From Taklimakanibacter sp050251035 (GTDB taxonomy: Bacteria > Pseudomonadota > Alphaproteobacteria > Rhizobiales > Aestuariivirgaceae): a DNA stretch of 64,000 nucleotides. Position numbers and translations under genes: made by a program. The notes beneath the pieces were generated by a model. It saw nothing but the letters and a program-made list of their open reading frames with translations, made no database searches and was not told the origin of the DNA. Below, in pieces: positions 9,484 through 19,885 of this stretch. Location of the stretch: positions 1 through 64,000 of the forward strand of contig JBFWNN010000011.1 of assembly GCA_050251035.1 (NCBI GenBank), read 5' to 3'. The stretch's first letter is position 1; every line of letters begins with the position of its first letter.

Positions 9484-10302
9484 TCAGTCGTCGCCTTCCT
9501 CGAAGGCGCGCTTCAGGTCCTCGGGTCGCGGCGCCGAGATGACGTTGTAGCCCGAATCCACATAATGGACCTCGCCGGTGACGCCGCCCGACAAGGGTGA
9601 CAGGAGGTAGAGGGCGGCGCCGCCCACCTCATCGAGGGTCACGGTGCGCCTGAGCGGCGAATGGCGCTTCTGGAAATTGAACATGGCGCGCGCATCGCCG
9701 ATGCCGGCGCCGGCGAGGGTGCGCATCGGCCCGGCGGAGATCGCGTTCACCCTGATGCCCTGCGCCCCGTAGTCGGCGGCGAGATAGCGCACCGATGATT
9801 CGAGGGCGGCCTTCGCCACCCCCATCACATTGTAGTTCGGCATCACCCGCACCGATCCGCCATAGGTGAGGGTCACCAGCGCACCCCCCTTCGGCATGAG
9901 GGCGGCGGCCCTGCGCGCCACCTCGGTGAAGGAGAAGCACGAGATGATCATGGTGCGGACAAAATTGTCGCGGCTGGTGTCGGCATATTTGCCCTTGAGC
10001 TCGGCCTTGTCGGAGAAGGCGATCGCGTGCACGACAAAGTCGATCCCGCCCCAGGCTTTCTGGATGGCGGCGAAAGCCTCGTCCACCGTCGCAGTATTTT
10101 CAACATCGCAGGGCAGGATGAGCTTCGAGCCGACCATCTCGGCCAAAGGCTTCACGCGCCGCCCGAAGGCCTCGCCCTGATAGGTGAAGGCGAGCTCGGC
10201 GCCATGGTCATTGAGCGTCTTGGCAATGCCCCAGGCGATCGAATGGTCGTTCGCCACCCCCATGATGAGGCCGCGTCGGCCCTTCATCAACCCGTTTGTC
10301 AT
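9484..10302 (-). CDS. fabI: Enoyl-[acyl-carrier-protein] reductase (NADH) FabI
   Basis: Last step of each type II fatty acid elongation cycle, reducing enoyl-ACP with NADH in the cytoplasm. The protein (272 residues) has the short-chain-dehydrogenase fold: nucleotide-binding stretch GLIMGVANDHSIAWGIA at 11-27 and the FabI catalytic set Tyr147, Tyr157 and Lys164 within YNVMGVAK, aligning with E. coli Tyr146/Tyr156/Lys163. It ends the fabA-fabB-fabI leftward group. Triclosan-type inhibitors act on this family. Confidence 0.95.
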   Translation of the reverse strand: MTNGLMKGRRGLIMGVANDHSIAWGIAKTLNDHGAELAFTYQGEAFGRRVKPLAEMVGSKLILPCDVENTATVDEAFAAIQKAWGGIDFVVHAIAFSDKAELKGKYADTSRDNFVRTMIISCFSFTEVARRAAALMPKGGALVTLTYGGSVRVMPNYNVMGVAKAALESSVRYLAADYGAQGIRVNAISAGPMRTLAGAGIGDARAMFNFQKRHSPLRRTVTLDEVGGAALYLLSPLSGGVTGEVHYVDSGYNVISAPRPEDLKRAFEEGDD

Positions 10303-10407
10303 CAGTCCCTCAACTCCCCGCCGCTCCCGGCCCCCTCAGGCCTTGAGCGTTAAGCCTGTCGTCGCTGAAATTATCCGAAAACCGTCCCACACCGTCGGTC
10401 CGGTGCT

Positions 10408-11625
10408 CTAGCCGTTGTAGCGTTGCAGAGCGAGCGTCGCATTGGTGCCGCCGAACCCGAAGCTGTTCGAGATCGCCACATTGACCTCCATATTGTCGCG
10501 GCGCTCGCGCACGATGGGGATGTCGGCGAATTCGGGATCGAGCTCCTCGATATTGGCGCTCTCGCAGATGAAACCGTTCTTCATCATCAAGAGACAGTAG
10601 ATCGCCTCCTGAACGCCGGTCGCGCCCAGCGAATGGCCGGTCAGCGACTTGGTGCCGGAGATCGCCGGAATGTCCGTGCCGAAGACCTCGCGAATGGCCT
10701 CGATCTCCTTCTTGTCGCCGATCGGCGTCGAGGTCGCATGCGGATTGATGTAGTCGACCTTCTCCTTCACCGTGGCCAGCGCCTGGCGCATGCAGCGCGC
10801 CGCCCCCTCGCCCGAGGGCTGGACCATGTCATAGCCGTCGGAGGTGGCGCCATAGCCCACGATCTCGCCATAGATCTTGGCCCCCCTCGCCTTGGCGTGC
10901 TCGAGCTCCTCGAGCACGACCGTGCCGGCGCCGCCGGCGATGACGAAGCCGTCGCGGTTCTTGTCATAGGCGCGGGATGCGGTGGACGGTGTCGCGTTGA
11001 ACTTGGTCGACATAGCGCCCATAGCGTCGAAGAGCACCGATAAGGTCCAGTCGAGTTCCTCGCCGCCGCCGGCGAACATGATGTCCTGCTTGCCCCATTG
11101 GATGAGCTCGGCGGAATTGCCGATGCAATGGGCCGAAGTAGCGCAGGCCGACGAGATGGAATAATTTACGCCCTTGATGCCGAACGGCGTGGCGAGCGTC
11201 GCCGAATTGGTGCTCGACATGGCGGCCGGGACCGCGAAGGGACCGACGCGCTTCGGGCCCTTCTCGCGCGCCGTGTCGGCGGCGGTCACGATGGTGCGGG
11301 TCGAAGGGCCGCCCGAGCCCATGATGATGCCGGTGCGTTCGTTCTTGACGTCGCTCTCCTCGAGACCCGAATCGGTGATGGCCTGGCGCATCGCCACCCA
11401 GTTCCAGGCGGCGCCGTCGCCCATGAAGCGGCGCACGCGGCGGTCGACCGAGCTGTCGAGATCGAGCTTGGGAGCGCCGTGCACCTGGCAGCGAAAGCCG
11501 AGCCGCGCATAATCCTCCGCCTTGACGACGCCGGACTTGGCCTCCCTGAGCGAGGCCAACACTTCCTGAGCATTGTTGCCGATGCTCGAAACAATACCGA
11601 GACCGGTGACGACGACACGGCGCAT
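10408..11625 (-). CDS. fabB: Beta-ketoacyl-ACP synthase I FabB
   Basis: Condensing enzyme for elongation, including the unsaturated branch started by FabA. The 405-residue protein has the catalytic cysteine at 161 (SISSACATSAH), the first histidine in NPHATSTPIGD and the second in GTKSLTGHSLGATG, the Cys-His-His triad of KAS I/II. Position directly after fabA makes FabB rather than FabF the likely identity. It is separated from fabA by 18 bases and from fabI by about 105 bases. Confidence 0.95.
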   Translation of the reverse strand: MRRVVVTGLGIVSSIGNNAQEVLASLREAKSGVVKAEDYARLGFRCQVHGAPKLDLDSSVDRRVRRFMGDGAAWNWVAMRQAITDSGLEESDVKNERTGIIMGSGGPSTRTIVTAADTAREKGPKRVGPFAVPAAMSSTNSATLATPFGIKGVNYSISSACATSAHCIGNSAELIQWGKQDIMFAGGGEELDWTLSVLFDAMGAMSTKFNATPSTASRAYDKNRDGFVIAGGAGTVVLEELEHAKARGAKIYGEIVGYGATSDGYDMVQPSGEGAARCMRQALATVKEKVDYINPHATSTPIGDKKEIEAIREVFGTDIPAISGTKSLTGHSLGATGVQEAIYCLLMMKNGFICESANIEELDPEFADIPIVRERRDNMEVNVAISNSFGFGGTNATLALQRYNG

Positions 11626-11643
11626 GACGGTTTTATGCCTCCT

Positions 11644-12159
11644 TCAGGCCTGTACGGGCTTGAACAGGCCGACACGCAGATCGGCCGCTGTATAGATAGT
11701 CTCCCCATCCGCCTTGAGAAGTCCATCGGCAATGCCGAGATTGAGCTTGCGCAGAATGACGCGCTTCAGGTTCACCACATACTCGACCTTCTTGACGGTA
11801 GGTACGACCATGCCGGTGAACTTCACCTCGCCGACGCCGAGGGCGCGGCCTTTGCCGGGAGCGCCGAGCCAGCCCATGAAGAAGCCCAGCATCTGCCAGA
11901 GCGCATCGAGGCCGAGGCAGCCGGGCATGACCGGGTCGCCGGGAAAATGCGGCGGAAAGAACCAGAGATCGGGCTTCACGTCCAGCTCTGCGACAATCTG
12001 GCCCTTACCGAAATCGCCCCCCTCATCGGAAATATGGGTGATGCGGTCGAACATCAGCATGGGCGGCAGGGGCAACTGGGCATTGCCCGGGCCGAACAGG
12101 TCGCCGCGGGCGCAGGCGATCAAATCATCGTAAAGAAAACGCGTTTTCCGTTCGGCCAT
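11644..12159 (-). CDS. fabA: 3-hydroxydecanoyl-ACP dehydratase/isomerase FabA
   Basis: Dehydrates 3-hydroxydecanoyl-ACP and isomerises trans-2 to cis-3-decenoyl-ACP, the entry into unsaturated fatty acids. With the start at MAERKTRF the protein has 171 residues; active-site His71 (PPHFPGDPVMPG) and Asp85 (GLDALWQ) correspond to E. coli His70/Asp84. An in-frame ATG eight codons upstream exists, but the shorter start matches the rhizobial N-terminus as I know it. It is first in the fab group and divergent from irr. Confidence 0.95.
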   Translation of the reverse strand: MAERKTRFLYDDLIACARGDLFGPGNAQLPLPPMLMFDRITHISDEGGDFGKGQIVAELDVKPDLWFFPPHFPGDPVMPGCLGLDALWQMLGFFMGWLGAPGKGRALGVGEVKFTGMVVPTVKKVEYVVNLKRVILRKLNLGIADGLLKADGETIYTAADLRVGLFKPVQA

Positions 12160-12318
12160 CTTGTTCCGCAATCCCGCTCCCAATGTTCCAACACCGCGAA
12201 GAGCTTCCTAACATACCGATCCCCGGCTTGAAAGACGGACGGTTTGGCCACCAAAATACCCATTTCAGGCACCATTGCAGGCAGGGGGCCGAATTCGCTA
12301 TATTCGGTCCAGGGTTTA

Positions 12319-12741
12319 ATGGGTCAATTGATGAACTTAGAGACTGTTGCGACCAAATTGCGCGGGGCGGGCCTGCGCCCGACACGCCAACGCCTGGCCT
12401 TGGCCGAAATCCTCTTCGGCGCCGGCGACCGGCATATCACCGCCGAGCAACTGCATGCGGAAGCGGTTGCCGCGCGCGTGCCGGTGTCGCTCGCCACCGT
12501 CTACAACACCCTCAACCAGTTCACCGAGGCCGGGCTCCTGCGCGAGGTGGCCATCGAGGGTGACCGCACCTATTTCGATACCAATACGTCCAATCATTAT
12601 CATTATTATGTCGAGCGCGAGGGGCGGCTGTTCGACATCGCCTCCGACGACCTGACCATCAAGGGCCTGCCCGAGCCGCCGCCGGGCATGGAGGTCGGCC
12701 GGATCGACATCATCGTCCGGCTCAAGGCGCGGCAAAACTAA
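12319..12741 (+). CDS. irr: Iron response regulator Irr (Fur superfamily)
   Basis: Irr is the haem-responsive Fur-family regulator of rhizobia and relatives; it represses haem synthesis and iron-using genes under iron limitation and is destabilised or inactivated by haem. The winged helix is recognisable (RPTRQRLALAEIL, then VSLATVYNTLNQFTEAGLL). The histidine motif near residues 93-96 reads HYHY where other Irr proteins have HHH. No N-terminal haem regulatory motif (GCPWHD) is present, as in most non-Bradyrhizobium Irr proteins. The start at 12319 has AGGG upstream; ATGs at 12244 and 12331 are alternatives. Divergent from fabA, an order common in Hyphomicrobiales. Confidence 0.88.
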   Translation: MGQLMNLETVATKLRGAGLRPTRQRLALAEILFGAGDRHITAEQLHAEAVAARVPVSLATVYNTLNQFTEAGLLREVAIEGDRTYFDTNTSNHYHYYVEREGRLFDIASDDLTIKGLPEPPPGMEVGRIDIIVRLKARQN

Positions 12742-12744
12742 AGC

Positions 12745-13359
12745 TTACTTTTCGACCTGCTCGCCCGGATAGGCGCCCCAGATCATGGGCTGGGCGATCC
12801 AGCCCTGGTAGCCCGCGGCGCTGAGCCGGCACCAGTCCCCGGTGCAGTCCTCGAGCGCGGCCACCACGCCCGCCTTGACCATGGCGACAAGCCCGGCAGA
12901 CGTATCCGGTGACGCATACATCGGCACCGCCTCCGCCTTGCGCCACGGCGCCACCAGCGCCATGCGCTTGCCGGAGAGCATGCTCTGATAGACCCAGCCT
13001 TCCTCACCGTCACTGTCGCGGATGCGCCGCCAGTTCTCGAACTCGGCGGTGATCTCGACCGGAAGGCCCTTGCGCTGAAAGACCCAGGCGACCTGATGCT
13101 CGCTCGAGGGGCCGCGCCTGACATTGATCTTGTCAGCCTTGAGGGAGACGAAGCGCGGCAAGGGCAGTCCGGAGCGGCCGACGGCCTTGTCGACGGCCGA
13201 GGTCGAGCCGGTGATCTCGGCCGAGACCTGGGCCGACGCTCCGGAAATTCGCGATTGCCCAGCCATCAGGGACCACGCCGTGGCCACGGCGATGGCGATA
13301 CAAGTACATCCCAGAACCGCCGACCCGATTCTGCGCCGCGTCGCGGCTGTTTTGACCAT
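12745..13359 (-). CDS. Secreted protein with two bacterial SH3-like domains
   Basis: About 204 residues. A hydrophobic N-terminal segment follows a basic start (MVKTAATRRRIGSAVLGC), consistent with a signal peptide or membrane anchor. Two SH3-type repeats follow: one around KADKINVRRGPS...WVFQRKGLPVEI, the other around MYASPDTSAGLVAMVKAGV...WCRLSAAGYQGWI. Such proteins usually act in the periplasm or at the cell wall. The start at 13359 is preferred because GAGGGG lies about 7 bases upstream. Convergent with irr, three bases apart. No specific function assigned. Confidence 0.82.
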   Translation of the reverse strand: MVKTAATRRRIGSAVLGCTCIAIAVATAWSLMAGQSRISGASAQVSAEITGSTSAVDKAVGRSGLPLPRFVSLKADKINVRRGPSSEHQVAWVFQRKGLPVEITAEFENWRRIRDSDGEEGWVYQSMLSGKRMALVAPWRKAEAVPMYASPDTSAGLVAMVKAGVVAALEDCTGDWCRLSAAGYQGWIAQPMIWGAYPGEQVEK

Positions 13360-13541
13360 ATGCATACCCCTCGGTCGATGCACGGCCGTCCTGGCTCCCC
13401 GGGCTTGTCTTTACCATGCCCTCTGCTAGACAGCAGGTGTCGTCTACACGAGCCGGACAACGATCTTATAAACCTTCTGCCTAGCCTTGGCTATGCAAGG
13501 TTAAGATTATCTCAATGTCCGGCCTCGCGGAGTTACATTTT

Positions 13542-14531
13542 ATGTCGAAGCGCAAACCTCTGGTCATCGTCACCCGCAAGCTGCCCGACGTGGTCGAGAC
13601 CCGGATGATGGAGCTGTTCAACGCCCGGCTCAATTCCGACGACCATCCGTTCGGCCGGCACGAGCTGATCGAGGCCGTTAAGCAGGCCGAGGTTCTGGTG
13701 CCGACGGTCACCGACCGCATCGACAAGGCGGTGATCGGCCAGGCCGGCGACGGGCTCAAGCTCATCGCCAATTTCGGCACCGGGGTCGACAATATCGACG
13801 TCGAGACGGCGGTCGCCCGCGGCATCACGGTCACCAACACGCCGGGCGTCCTCACCGAGGACACCGCCGACATGACCATGGCCCTCATCATGGCGGTCGC
13901 CCGGCGCATCACCGAAGGGGCGGCGGTGATCGGCCCCGACAACAGCTGGCAGGGCTGGTCGCCGACCTGGATGCTCGGCCACCGCATCTGGGGCAAAAGG
14001 CTCGGCATCATCGGCATGGGCCGCATCGGCCAGGCGGTCGCCAGGCGGGCCAAGGCCTTCGGCCTCCAGATCCACTATCACAACCGCAAACCGGTCCACC
14101 CCAAGGTCGCCGAGGAGCTCGACGCGACCTATTGGGAGAGCCTCGACCAGATGTTGGCGCGCATGGACATCGTCTCGGTCAACTGCCCGCACACGCCCGC
14201 CACCTATCATCTCCTCTCGGCCCGCCGGCTCAAGCTGATGCGCCGGGATGCGATCATCGTGAACACGGCGCGGGGCGAAGTGATCGACGAGAATGCGCTG
14301 GCGCGCATGCTGGAAGCGGGCGAGCTCGGCGGCGCCGGGCTCGACGTGTTCGAGCACGAGCCCGCCGTCAATCCGCGGCTGCTCAAGGCCCAGCGCGCCG
14401 TCCTCCTGCCGCATATGGGCTCGGCCACGATCGAAGGCCGCATCGACATGGGCGAGAAGGTCATCATCAACATCAAGACCTGGGTCGACGGCCACAAGCC
14501 GCCCGACCGCGTGCTGCCCTCCATGCTCTGA
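13542..14531 (+). CDS. D-isomer 2-hydroxyacid dehydrogenase (glyoxylate/hydroxypyruvate reductase-like)
   Basis: NAD(P)-dependent oxidoreductase that likely reduces glyoxylate or hydroxypyruvate to glycolate or D-glycerate. The Rossmann motif GMGRIG is at residues ~158-163; the catalytic Arg, Glu and His are at 244 (NTARGEVID), 273 (EHEP) and 291 (LLPHMGSAT). Length (329) is normal. The ATG at 13542 removes a nine-residue extension lacking conservation. The lysE-family gene follows on the same strand 34 bases downstream. Confidence 0.9.
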   Translation: MSKRKPLVIVTRKLPDVVETRMMELFNARLNSDDHPFGRHELIEAVKQAEVLVPTVTDRIDKAVIGQAGDGLKLIANFGTGVDNIDVETAVARGITVTNTPGVLTEDTADMTMALIMAVARRITEGAAVIGPDNSWQGWSPTWMLGHRIWGKRLGIIGMGRIGQAVARRAKAFGLQIHYHNRKPVHPKVAEELDATYWESLDQMLARMDIVSVNCPHTPATYHLLSARRLKLMRRDAIIVNTARGEVIDENALARMLEAGELGGAGLDVFEHEPAVNPRLLKAQRAVLLPHMGSATIEGRIDMGEKVIINIKTWVDGHKPPDRVLPSML

Positions 14532-14565
14532 TACGCCTCGCTGGCGTGTGATCGGACGGAAACCG

Positions 14566-15225
14566 GTGGCTGCTTTTCCTGATCTGGCGCCCGGCCTCGA
14601 GAGCCTCGGCCCGTTCGCCGCCTTCTGGCTCGTGGCCGTGCTCACCCCCGGCCCCAACATGCTGCTCTTCACCTGGCTCGCGATGAGCAAGCCGCGTCCC
14701 GTGGCCCTCGCCGCCGTCGCCGGCATACAGTCCGCCATGCTGATCTGGGCGATCTCGGGCCTCTTCGGACTGGCCTGGTTCATCGAACGCTTCCCCGGCA
14801 CCTTCCGCGCCGTGCAGGTGCTGGGCGGCCTCTATCTCCTCTGGCGCGGCGCCCTGCTCATGCGTTCCGCCTGGGCGGGCGGGCCCGGCACCTTGCGGAC
14901 CATGCAGCCGGCCGGCGACTTCACACCCGGCTCGGCCTATCGCGCCGGCTTCCTGACCAACATGTCAAACCCCAAGACGCTCGCTTTCGTCGCGAGCCTC
15001 TTCGCCACGACATCGGTCATCCATGCGCCGCTGTGGATCGGGCTCATCGGCGTCGCCCTGATGATCGCCATGTCGATGAGCTATTATCTCGCCTGCCTGT
15101 GGCTCTTCACCCGTCCGGGCGCGCTCGCCGTCTTCGCGCGGTCGGAACGCTACGTCACGGCCGGCGCCGGCTTCATCTTCGCCGTCTTCGGGGTGCAACT
15201 CGTCTCAGGCGGGCTTTTCGCTTGA
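14566..15225 (+). CDS. LysE/RhtB-family amino acid or metabolite exporter
   Basis: Small polytopic inner-membrane protein (219 residues, five to six hydrophobic segments). The family signature LTPGPNMLLF occurs near the first helix and a GFLTNMSNPKTLAF segment mid-protein, as in RhtB/LysE exporters of amino acids. The start is the GTG at 14566, with GGACGGAA upstream; another GTG at 14548 is possible. The last 21 bases overlap, tail to tail, the corC-like gene. The exported compound cannot be inferred. Confidence 0.86.
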   Translation: MAAFPDLAPGLESLGPFAAFWLVAVLTPGPNMLLFTWLAMSKPRPVALAAVAGIQSAMLIWAISGLFGLAWFIERFPGTFRAVQVLGGLYLLWRGALLMRSAWAGGPGTLRTMQPAGDFTPGSAYRAGFLTNMSNPKTLAFVASLFATTSVIHAPLWIGLIGVALMIAMSMSYYLACLWLFTRPGALAVFARSERYVTAGAGFIFAVFGVQLVSGGLFA

Positions 15226-16188
15226 GACGGTCTCGGCGGGCGCCGGCTCGTCGGGCTGGGGCGCGCGGATCTTCACCCGCTTGACCCGGCGCGGGTCGGC
15301 CTCGAGGATCTCGAACTCGACCCCCGAAGCATGGCGCAGCAACTCGCCGCGCACCGGCACGCGGCCGAACATCGAAAATATGAGGCCGCCCAGCGTGTCG
15401 GTCTCCTCGTCGCGCTCCTCCGGCAGGAAGTCGACATTCAAGAGCTTCTCCAGCTCCTCGATATCGGCGCGGGCGCTGGCCGTGAAGGTGCCGTCGCTGT
15501 TCCTGACGACGAGCTCCTCGTCCGAATCATGCTCGTCGGAGATATCGCCGACGATCTGCTCGACCAGGTCCTCGATCGAGACGAGGCCGTCGGTGCCGCC
15601 ATATTCGTCGACGACGATCGCCATATGGATATGGGTCGACTGCATCTTGATCAAAAGGTCGGCGGCCGGCATCGAGGGCGGCACGAACAGCACCTCGCGG
15701 GCGATGCCGACCGCGCTCACTTCGGTGGCAAGATCGGTGGCGTTGAGCGACAGCGCGCTCAAGGCGATGCCCTTGGCGCTCTTCTTGCGCCGGGCCTTGT
15801 TGCCCCTCTCGGCCAGCCAGCGCACCAGGTCCTTGATGTGGATCATGCCGGAGAGATCGTCGAGGCTCTCGCGATAGACCGGCATGCGCGAATGATTGGC
15901 GTCGATGAAGCGCTCGAGCAGCTCCCGGATCGACTGGCTCGCCTCGATGGCGATGATGTCGGCGCGCGGCACCATGACGTCGTCGACCCTGAGATCGGCG
16001 AACTTGATGAGATTGAGCATCATGGACCGCGCTTCGGGCCGCATGCCGTCCACGGGATTCTGGGCGTCATGGCTGGCGATGACGCCTTCGAGGCTCTCGC
16101 GCAGGCTCGGATCGCGTTCGGAGGAGAACAGGCCCTTCAGCCTGGCGAGCAGGCTGTCGGGCTTGGGAGAAGGACCAGGGTCGCTCAT
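15205..16188 (-). CDS. CorC/HlyC-family CBS-domain protein
   Basis: Cytoplasmic protein of 327 residues with two CBS motifs (DVMVPRADIIAIE... and EVLFVPPSMPAADLLIKMQ..., followed by VVDEYGGTDGLVSIEDLVE) and a C-terminal CorC/HlyC transporter-associated domain (from about 240, TLGGLIFSMFGRVPVRGE). The family is linked to magnesium/cobalt efflux and is almost always next to ybeY, as here: its ATG overlaps the ybeY stop by four bases. Hemolysin is a historical family label and not implied. Confidence 0.92.
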   Translation of the reverse strand: MSDPGPSPKPDSLLARLKGLFSSERDPSLRESLEGVIASHDAQNPVDGMRPEARSMMLNLIKFADLRVDDVMVPRADIIAIEASQSIRELLERFIDANHSRMPVYRESLDDLSGMIHIKDLVRWLAERGNKARRKKSAKGIALSALSLNATDLATEVSAVGIAREVLFVPPSMPAADLLIKMQSTHIHMAIVVDEYGGTDGLVSIEDLVEQIVGDISDEHDSDEELVVRNSDGTFTASARADIEELEKLLNVDFLPEERDEETDTLGGLIFSMFGRVPVRGELLRHASGVEFEILEADPRRVKRVKIRAPQPDEPAPAETVSSEKPA

Positions 16189-16648
16189 GCGTTATAGGGA
16201 TCCGTGACGCCGAGTCCGGCCAGGATAGCGATCTCGGCCGCTTCCATGCGCACGGCATCCCTTTCCTCGATATGGTCGAAACCCAAGAGATGCAGGGTTC
16301 CGTGGACGATGAGATGAGTCAGATGTGACGTCAAAGGCTTTCCTTGTTCTTCCGCTTCGCGGGCCACCGTGCCCGCAGCCAATATAAGATCGCCCAAAGG
16401 CTTCGGTTCTCCATCGGGCACGTCCTGTCCCGCGGGCGCCGGGAAAGACAGGATGTTGGGTGCGTAGGCCTTCCGGCGCCATTCGGCATTCAGTCTAGCG
16501 GCCTCCGCGTCGCTCGCAAAGAGCACGCTCACCTCGACGTTCTTGTCGGCCCCGGCATGCTCCAGGACGGCCTCTATGGCGCGATCCGTCAGTTGCTCGA
16601 GTTCCGCGATGCGCGCCCACGCGTCATCGGCGATGTCGATCGCGGCGA

Positions 16649-16652
<4 letters not shown>
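16185..16652 (-). CDS. ybeY: Endoribonuclease YbeY
   Basis: Single-strand-specific metallo-endoribonuclease needed for 16S rRNA 3'-end maturation and ribosome quality control. The zinc-binding H-x3-H-x5-H signature is intact (HLIVHGTLHLLGFDH). Length of 155 residues is typical. The gene overlaps phoH upstream and the corC-like gene downstream by four bases each, so the three are translationally coupled. Confidence 0.95.
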
Positions 16653-17674
<1,022 letters not shown>

Positions 17675-17723
17675 AGAGGTGGAGCTCCTTCGGTACCGGT
17701 TCGGGATGGGAGAATCACTGGCA

Positions 17724-19055
17724 TCAAGCCTGAATATGGGCCGAAAGGCTGTTCGATCCAACAGCGTCGATGGTCACGTTCACCATGTCCCCAATAGCAT
17801 GTGTCCTAGCGTCAATATACACGCTCTGCAAATAGGGTGAACGGCCCACCAGCTGGCCTGGGTGGCGTCCGGCTTTCTCCAGGAGAATGGGCATCTCGCG
17901 GCCAAGGCAGGCCTGGTTGAAGGCCTGCTGCTGGGTTCCGAGAAGCGCCTGGAGTCGCGCCAGGCGGTCGGATTTGACCTCTTCGGAAACCTGGTCGGGC
18001 ATTTCCGCCGCCGGCGTCCCGGGCCGCGGCGAATATTTGAAGGAGAAGGCCGAGGCATAGCGGGCCTCGCGGACGATCGCGAGCGTATCTTCGAACTCGG
18101 TCTCGCTCTCGCCGGGGAAGCCGACGATGAAGTCGCCTGACAGCGCGATGTCGGGACGCGCTTTGCGGATGCGGTCGATGAGCTTCAGATAATCCGCGGC
18201 GCGATGGCCGCGATTCATGTCCTTGAGGACGCGGTCGCTGCCGGCCTGGATGGGCAGATGCAGATAGGGCATCAGCTTCGGATTCTCGGCATGGGCGGCA
18301 ATCAGATCGTCCGACATGTCGCGCGGGTGCGATGTTGTGAAGCGCAACCGTTCAATGCCATCGATGCGTGACAGATGTGTGATGAGGCGCGCCAGCGGCC
18401 AGATTTCGCCGTCGGGGCCTGAGCCATGATAGGCGTTCACATTCTGGCCGAGCAGCGTCACCTCGTGCACGCCGGCCGCGGCGAGGCTTCTGGCTTCGGC
18501 CTCGATCTGAGCGACGGGACGCGAGAACTCGGCCCCTCGCGTATAAGGCACGACGCAGAAGGTGCAGAACTTGTCGCAGCCTTCCTGGACGGTGAGGAAG
18601 GCGGTGACGCCGCGCTTCGGCGCCGTCTTCGCCAGATGATCGAACTTGTCTTCGGCCGGAAACTCGGTCTCGACGACGGGCCTGCCCGACGCGGCATGCG
18701 CCTTCAGCAGCTCGGGCAGGCGGTGATAGGTCTGCGGGCCGAAGACCAGATCGACCGCCTTCTGGCGGCGCACGATCTCCTCGCCCTCGGCCTGCGCCAC
18801 GCAGCCCGCCACCGCGATCACCGGCGCCCGGCCGGCTGCGCCACGCTCATCCTTCAGCCGGCGCAGCTTGCCGAGCTCGGAATAGACCTTCTCCGCCGCC
18901 TTCTCGCGGATATGGCAGGTATTGAGGATGATGAGGTCGGCATCTTCCGGCGCGCCCACGGCCTCGTAGCCCAGCGGCGCCAGGAGATCGCCCATGCGCT
19001 GGCTGTCATAGACATTCATCTGACAGCCGTAGGATTTGATATGGACCTTCTTCAA
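17724..19055 (-). CDS. miaB: tRNA-2-methylthio-N6-dimethylallyladenosine synthase MiaB
   Basis: Radical-SAM methylthiotransferase modifying i6A37 of tRNAs reading UNN codons. The N-terminal auxiliary cluster ligands are Cys11, Cys47 and Cys85; the radical-SAM cluster is C160-x3-C164-x2-C167 (GCDKFCTFCVVPYTRG). The C-terminal TRAM domain is present. Length (443) is usual. The stop lies 49 bases upstream of the chosen phoH start. Confidence 0.96.
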   Translation of the reverse strand: MKKVHIKSYGCQMNVYDSQRMGDLLAPLGYEAVGAPEDADLIILNTCHIREKAAEKVYSELGKLRRLKDERGAAGRAPVIAVAGCVAQAEGEEIVRRQKAVDLVFGPQTYHRLPELLKAHAASGRPVVETEFPAEDKFDHLAKTAPKRGVTAFLTVQEGCDKFCTFCVVPYTRGAEFSRPVAQIEAEARSLAAAGVHEVTLLGQNVNAYHGSGPDGEIWPLARLITHLSRIDGIERLRFTTSHPRDMSDDLIAAHAENPKLMPYLHLPIQAGSDRVLKDMNRGHRAADYLKLIDRIRKARPDIALSGDFIVGFPGESETEFEDTLAIVREARYASAFSFKYSPRPGTPAAEMPDQVSEEVKSDRLARLQALLGTQQQAFNQACLGREMPILLEKAGRHPGQLVGRSPYLQSVYIDARTHAIGDMVNVTIDAVGSNSLSAHIQA

Positions 19056-19110
19056 AACCTTCGTTCCGATAGAAAACCGGGCGGTGATCTAGACCATTTC
19101 CGGGGGCCTG

Positions 19111-19875
19111 TCATGGCCTGGTGAAGGCCTGGACGAGGCCGCGGCGTACCGTCTCTTCCGTGAGCTTCGCGAGCGCCTTGCGGTTGCCGGCCTCGGCGAG
19201 CGTCACGGGCTCGTGGCAGATGACATCGACCTCGATCGGCCCCAGCGCCAGGGCTTGCCAGAGATGCGGCTCCATGTCCATGTCGCCATACCAGGCATAG
19301 AAGGGCCGACGGCGGCGCATCATCGGGATGCCCCAATGGCCGCGATAGGCGAGGGTCACGGGCTGGACCACGACCTCCGGGATCTCGGCGGCGGCGAAAT
19401 AGGCGCTCTTGAAGGGCAGCACACGCCAGCCGTCGCTCGACGTGCCTTCGGCGAAGAGCACCAGCGTCTCGCCGGCCTTGAGGCGCTCCTGCATCTCGTC
19501 GCGCGATGCGCCCGTGCCCTGGCGCCGGTCGCGGTCGATGAAGACGGTGCGCTGCAGGCGCGCCAGCGTGCCGAAGCCCGGCCAGGAATTGACCTCTCTT
19601 TTGGCGATGAAGGACAGCGGCGTCAGCGCGCTCAAGACGGTGATGTCGAGCCAGGACACGTGGTTCGCGGCGATGAGGCAGGGACGATCCTGGACCGGCG
19701 CGCCGATGATGTTCAGCTTGATGTCGAGCCAGCGGGTGACGGCGCGGTGATAGAGATGGGGAAAACGGCGCGCACCGTTGGGCGAAAGCGCGATCAGGGC
19801 GCGCTGCACCGGCAGGCCCGGCACGGTCATGGCGATGAAGCCCGCGAGCTTGATCGCGGCGCGCAGCGCCGTCAT
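19111..19875 (-). CDS. plsC: 1-acyl-sn-glycerol-3-phosphate acyltransferase (PlsC family)
   Basis: Membrane-associated lysophosphatidate acyltransferase of phospholipid synthesis. The catalytic NHxxxxD box appears as NHVSWLDI and the glycerol-phosphate binding motif as FAEGTSSDG. An N-terminal hydrophobic segment (about residues 5-22) suggests membrane attachment. It sits between miaB and the tsaB-rimI fusion, whose stop is ten bases upstream, as commonly seen in this order. Confidence 0.9.
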   Translation of the reverse strand: MTALRAAIKLAGFIAMTVPGLPVQRALIALSPNGARRFPHLYHRAVTRWLDIKLNIIGAPVQDRPCLIAANHVSWLDITVLSALTPLSFIAKREVNSWPGFGTLARLQRTVFIDRDRRQGTGASRDEMQERLKAGETLVLFAEGTSSDGWRVLPFKSAYFAAAEIPEVVVQPVTLAYRGHWGIPMMRRRRPFYAWYGDMDMEPHLWQALALGPIEVDVICHEPVTLAEAGNRKALAKLTEETVRRGLVQAFTRP

Positions 19876-19885
19876 GGCAGCACGC

